NCBI GenBank assembly: GCA_039720395.1
Contig: CM077821.1
Location: 42,034,792 to 42,098,791 of the forward strand
DNA: 64,000 bases
Source: Liquidambar formosana
Taxonomy: Eukaryota; Streptophyta; Magnoliopsida; Saxifragales; Altingiaceae
Direction of reading: 5' to 3'
The notes beneath the pieces are model-generated. The model ran no database searches, was not told the origin of the DNA, and saw only the letters and a list, made by a program, of their open reading frames with translations. The translations under genes and the position numbers were made by a program. Shown piece by piece: positions 61,701 through 64,000 of this stretch. Positions within the stretch are counted from its first letter, which is position 1. Every line of letters begins with the position of its first letter.

Positions 61701-62749
61701 ATAGAGCATATTTTTGTTGATGAAGTACAATGTATAGAGCATATGTAGAGTAAAGAAATCTACTTTTGTTTATTGTTTGTTAACACAACACTGAATCATG
61801 TTAAGAGTACAGAAATGTATTTAACAGAGGATGTGGCCCTTAAAAGAATATATTGGCGTAAAAGCATTCATGTTGCTGACCCCATGTAATTGGGATTAAG
61901 GCCTCGGTGAGTTGAGTTTTCTATAAAAGGCACATTACTCTTCGTTGATACAACCTTGGCCTAAACCTTCATACTCATTGCTAAATTCTGGTATTCTGCG
62001 AGGTTGCAGTGCCTTCTGTTATGCAAACTCAAAAATAACAATCACCACGACCATAACCGACTGTGTAACACCGTTACAATCACATCGCGGTACATCTTTA
62101 CCATTACCACTACTGCAATCTTTACCATTGATCAAAAAACTATACTCAGGAATATTTTTCTTGCATATTCTGGTTTTCTACATTAGTAGTAAAATAAAAT
62201 ACGATATGTCTCTCTACCTTGAACTTTGCTCGAACACCATGGAAGCACAACTATAGATACAGAACCAATGCGTAAAGGACACCGATCCCTCTCTAGAACC
62301 GCGATTCTGCTGCTTCCCAATGAGAATCGTATAAGAACAGCGATTCTACCAAGAAGAGAATCGCTGTTCTAACTGAGAATATCAAAAGGGAATTTAAAGA
62401 AGGAATTTCTCTTCAAAACCCGCAAAAACCTAACCTTGAGATTGGCGTAGAGGGTGGGGCAAGCGATGCAGGCGACCCGATAATTCGAGGACTTGCAGAG
62501 AGTGAGAACCTCCTCGGCGACGGTCACGGCGGTTAAGGGATCGTACCAGAACTCTCTCAGCCTCCAATCCTCCGCCACTAAAGCCACCTCCGAACCACCG
62601 TTCTCTGAAGTACTGTCTGTGAGGGTCTGGTTCTGTTCGGCGAGGAACTCTTTGAGTGCTTCGAGAGCGTGAGAGCTCAGCATTAGAGGGTCGTCATCGC
62701 CGCCGTGAGCGTCGTGTTTTGTGAGCGTGTTTTCTCCTTCGACCTCCAT
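58800..62749 (-). CDS. EEF1A lysine methyltransferase 1-like, copy 2 (235 aa, 4 exons)
   Basis: Exons in transcript order: 62749-62435, 61149-60991, 59299-59218, 58951-58800, matching copy 1 exon for exon with no frameshift or stop. ADPPYL is intact. Visible changes from copy 1 include DDDDPPML to GDDDPLML, LSQFWYDPLTAET to LREFWYDPLTAVT, YAFLK to YANLK, and in exon 4 AAELLGLHP to ATKLLGFHL. The donor after exon 3 reads ACAG followed by GCGGAT instead of GTAGAT, so intron 3 would need a GC donor; it is a weak match to the usual GCAAGT form and may impair splicing. The protein could work if spliced. Upstream DNA matches copy 1 for several hundred bases, so expression may be shared. Confidence 0.85.
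59815..60307. other. Copy-2 version of the divergent intron stretch, with a G run
   Basis: This replaces copy-1 sequence 27840-28455 in intron 2 of the methyltransferase. It ends in a long, nearly pure G run (about 60285-60307); copy 1 has 13 G at 28456-28468. A (CA)n run lies at about 60056-60072. Confidence 0.7.
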
Positions 62750-63872
62750 TTCTAGATAGTTGCAGCTTCCTTTCCCGAGTGTGGTAAAATAAACTGAACA
62801 CACTTGCAGAAGTGCTCACACAAGCTACCCTGGTTTTCGAGAATGGACACTGTTTGGTAAGCGGTTTAGTACACCCCAGCCGTGGGTATGATTTTTTGGG
62901 TGACCCTATTGACCTCCTCCCTAAACAACCATTAGTCCACCCCTATTTGTCATGGCATTATAAGGAGGTCTAAATCAAGATTCAAGAATTATTATAACTT
63001 TGAAGAATGACCCATCACAATACTACAAGGAAAAATGATTTTGTTTTGTTTTAATTTGTTTTGTTTTGCTTTACCCGATTTTCTAGGCCACCAAACATAA
63101 GATTATTTCTAAAATCGTTTTCAATACAAGTTTAAATTACAGGTAGATTTTAATTTTTTTAATTAATAATTACGACTATCTCATACATTAACATACAAAC
63201 TCACACAAACGACAATAGCTATAAAAAGGTAAAACAACAACCTCTAGGGAGTATACGCGAGAATTAGCTGTTCAACCAATCCCACAAAACAAGTAAGAGT
63301 CTTTTTACTGATGGAGTGAACTGTTATTGAGAGTGCTTTGTTCCAACTCTATTAACAAAGTGAGGGAATGCTATTTAAGGGAAATTTGCCGCGCATTGCA
63401 TAACCCTAATTCCGTGGCATGGAAAATCTGGTTTTGGCAGAAATGCGCAAGGTTTCATATTCAACTCCAATTAACAATCGAGTTCTTCCAATCATTAATC
63501 GATGCGGAATTCACAGTAGTCTCACCCGTGTTTGAGAATTAGTCAAAATCTAGATACCATGTTGACCCAAAAAAAAGAAAAATCAATTAGCCACTAAACC
63601 CTACGAACAAATATTACAGAGAGTTAAAAGTACCACATTGTCCAGAGAAGGATAGGAGTTGAAGACAGACCATTAGAGCAATGAGTAACAGCATTGCAAA
63701 TTGATGAAAAGGGAAAAGTAAGAAATGTAAAGTGATCCGACTATATTCATTAAATCGAGCATTTCTACCATTGGTTCCACCGCATCTCAAATGTGCTTCG
63801 TTAATGTTTCAATTCACATTTCCCTCAGAAATTTTCCATACTCATATCTAACATGTTTTCCCCGCTTGCCTT
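62750..63872. other. Intergenic: upstream of methyltransferase copy 2 and downstream of PPR copy 2
   Basis: Collinear with 30910-31282 joined to 45481-46214 of copy 1. It shows the unoccupied sites of the MULE MITE (near 63127) and of the LINE (near 63132). No gene was seen. Confidence 0.75.
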
Positions 63873-64000
63873 CTAATTGCTGCCATCCTGCTCTGGCTCC
63901 AAAGTTTCATCTCTATCTCCATCCCCAACCAAAGAATATCCTTGCATTTGACTAAAGATGTTTGAGTCTGGTTTCACATCCTTAATTTTACTCAACAATC
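63873..64000 (-). CDS. PPR protein copy 2, C-terminal end only (cut by window edge)
   Basis: The last 42 codons and stop of a second PPR gene. The end GYSLVGDGDRDETLEPEQDG is nearly identical to PPR copy 1, with substitutions such as VRDGER to VGDGDR and VKADSN to VKPDSN. The frame is open to the edge. Whether the rest is intact cannot be seen. Confidence 0.88.
   Translation of the reverse strand, partial: LLSKIKDVKPDSNIFSQMQGYSLVGDGDRDETLEPEQDGSN

Larger units (their letters stand above)
52610..64000. repeat. Tandem segmental duplication, copy 2 (runs off the window)
   Basis: Collinear with 22421 onwards: RBL15 promoter, methyltransferase gene, then the start of PPR copy 2. Copy-2-only insertions lie at 52859-53455, 53743-55231 and 56001-58485. 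Matching sites in copy 1 are unoccupied. Confidence 0.9.

Overview
This window is plant nuclear DNA. The genes are split by many introns with GT-AG borders, intergenic and intronic DNA is AT-rich and full of transposons, and the proteins are plant types: a pentatricopeptide-repeat protein, a rhomboid with a C-terminal UBA domain, and a CCHC zinc-knuckle protein. The adjacent pair rhomboid-15-like and EEF1A-lysine-methyltransferase-like recalls the Arabidopsis neighbours At3g58460/At3g58470 (from memory), which suggests a eudicot. I cannot name the species.

Layout. (1) 1166-10814, plus strand: a 12-exon gene for a 712-residue protein with seven zinc knuckles. Its N-terminal half is built from repeated exons, with three SUMO-interacting-motif-like sequences; every intron is phase 0. 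(2) 12514-22431, minus strand: a 12-exon rhomboid protease gene (RBL15-like, 407 aa), convergent with gene 1, with a LINE fragment, a solo LTR, a MITE and a SINE in its introns. (3) 26787-30909, minus: a 4-exon methyltransferase gene (EEF1AKMT1/EFM5-like, 235 aa, DPPY motif). (4) 31712-45469: a full-length but dead L1-type LINE, interrupted by a solo LTR nested in another solo LTR and by a partial LTR element. (5) 46215-49479, minus: a 2-exon mitochondrial-type PPR gene (508 aa). (6) 52610 to the end: a second copy of the block that begins at 22421. It holds an orphan copy of the rhomboid promoter and first codons, a second intact methyltransferase gene (58800-62749) and the 3' end of a second PPR gene (63873-64000).

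The main structural feature is therefore a tandem segmental duplication with a present-day period of about 30.2 kb. Its left breakpoint lies inside codon 4 of the rhomboid gene. Each copy later took its own insertions: MULE-type MITEs, a hAT element and the LINE in copy 1; a LINE 3' fragment, a Helitron and a solo LTR in copy 2. For nearly all of them the other copy keeps the empty site, so element ends and target duplications can be read directly.

Exon coordinates and translations were worked out by hand from splice consensus, frame and remembered homologues. No alignment or database search was run.
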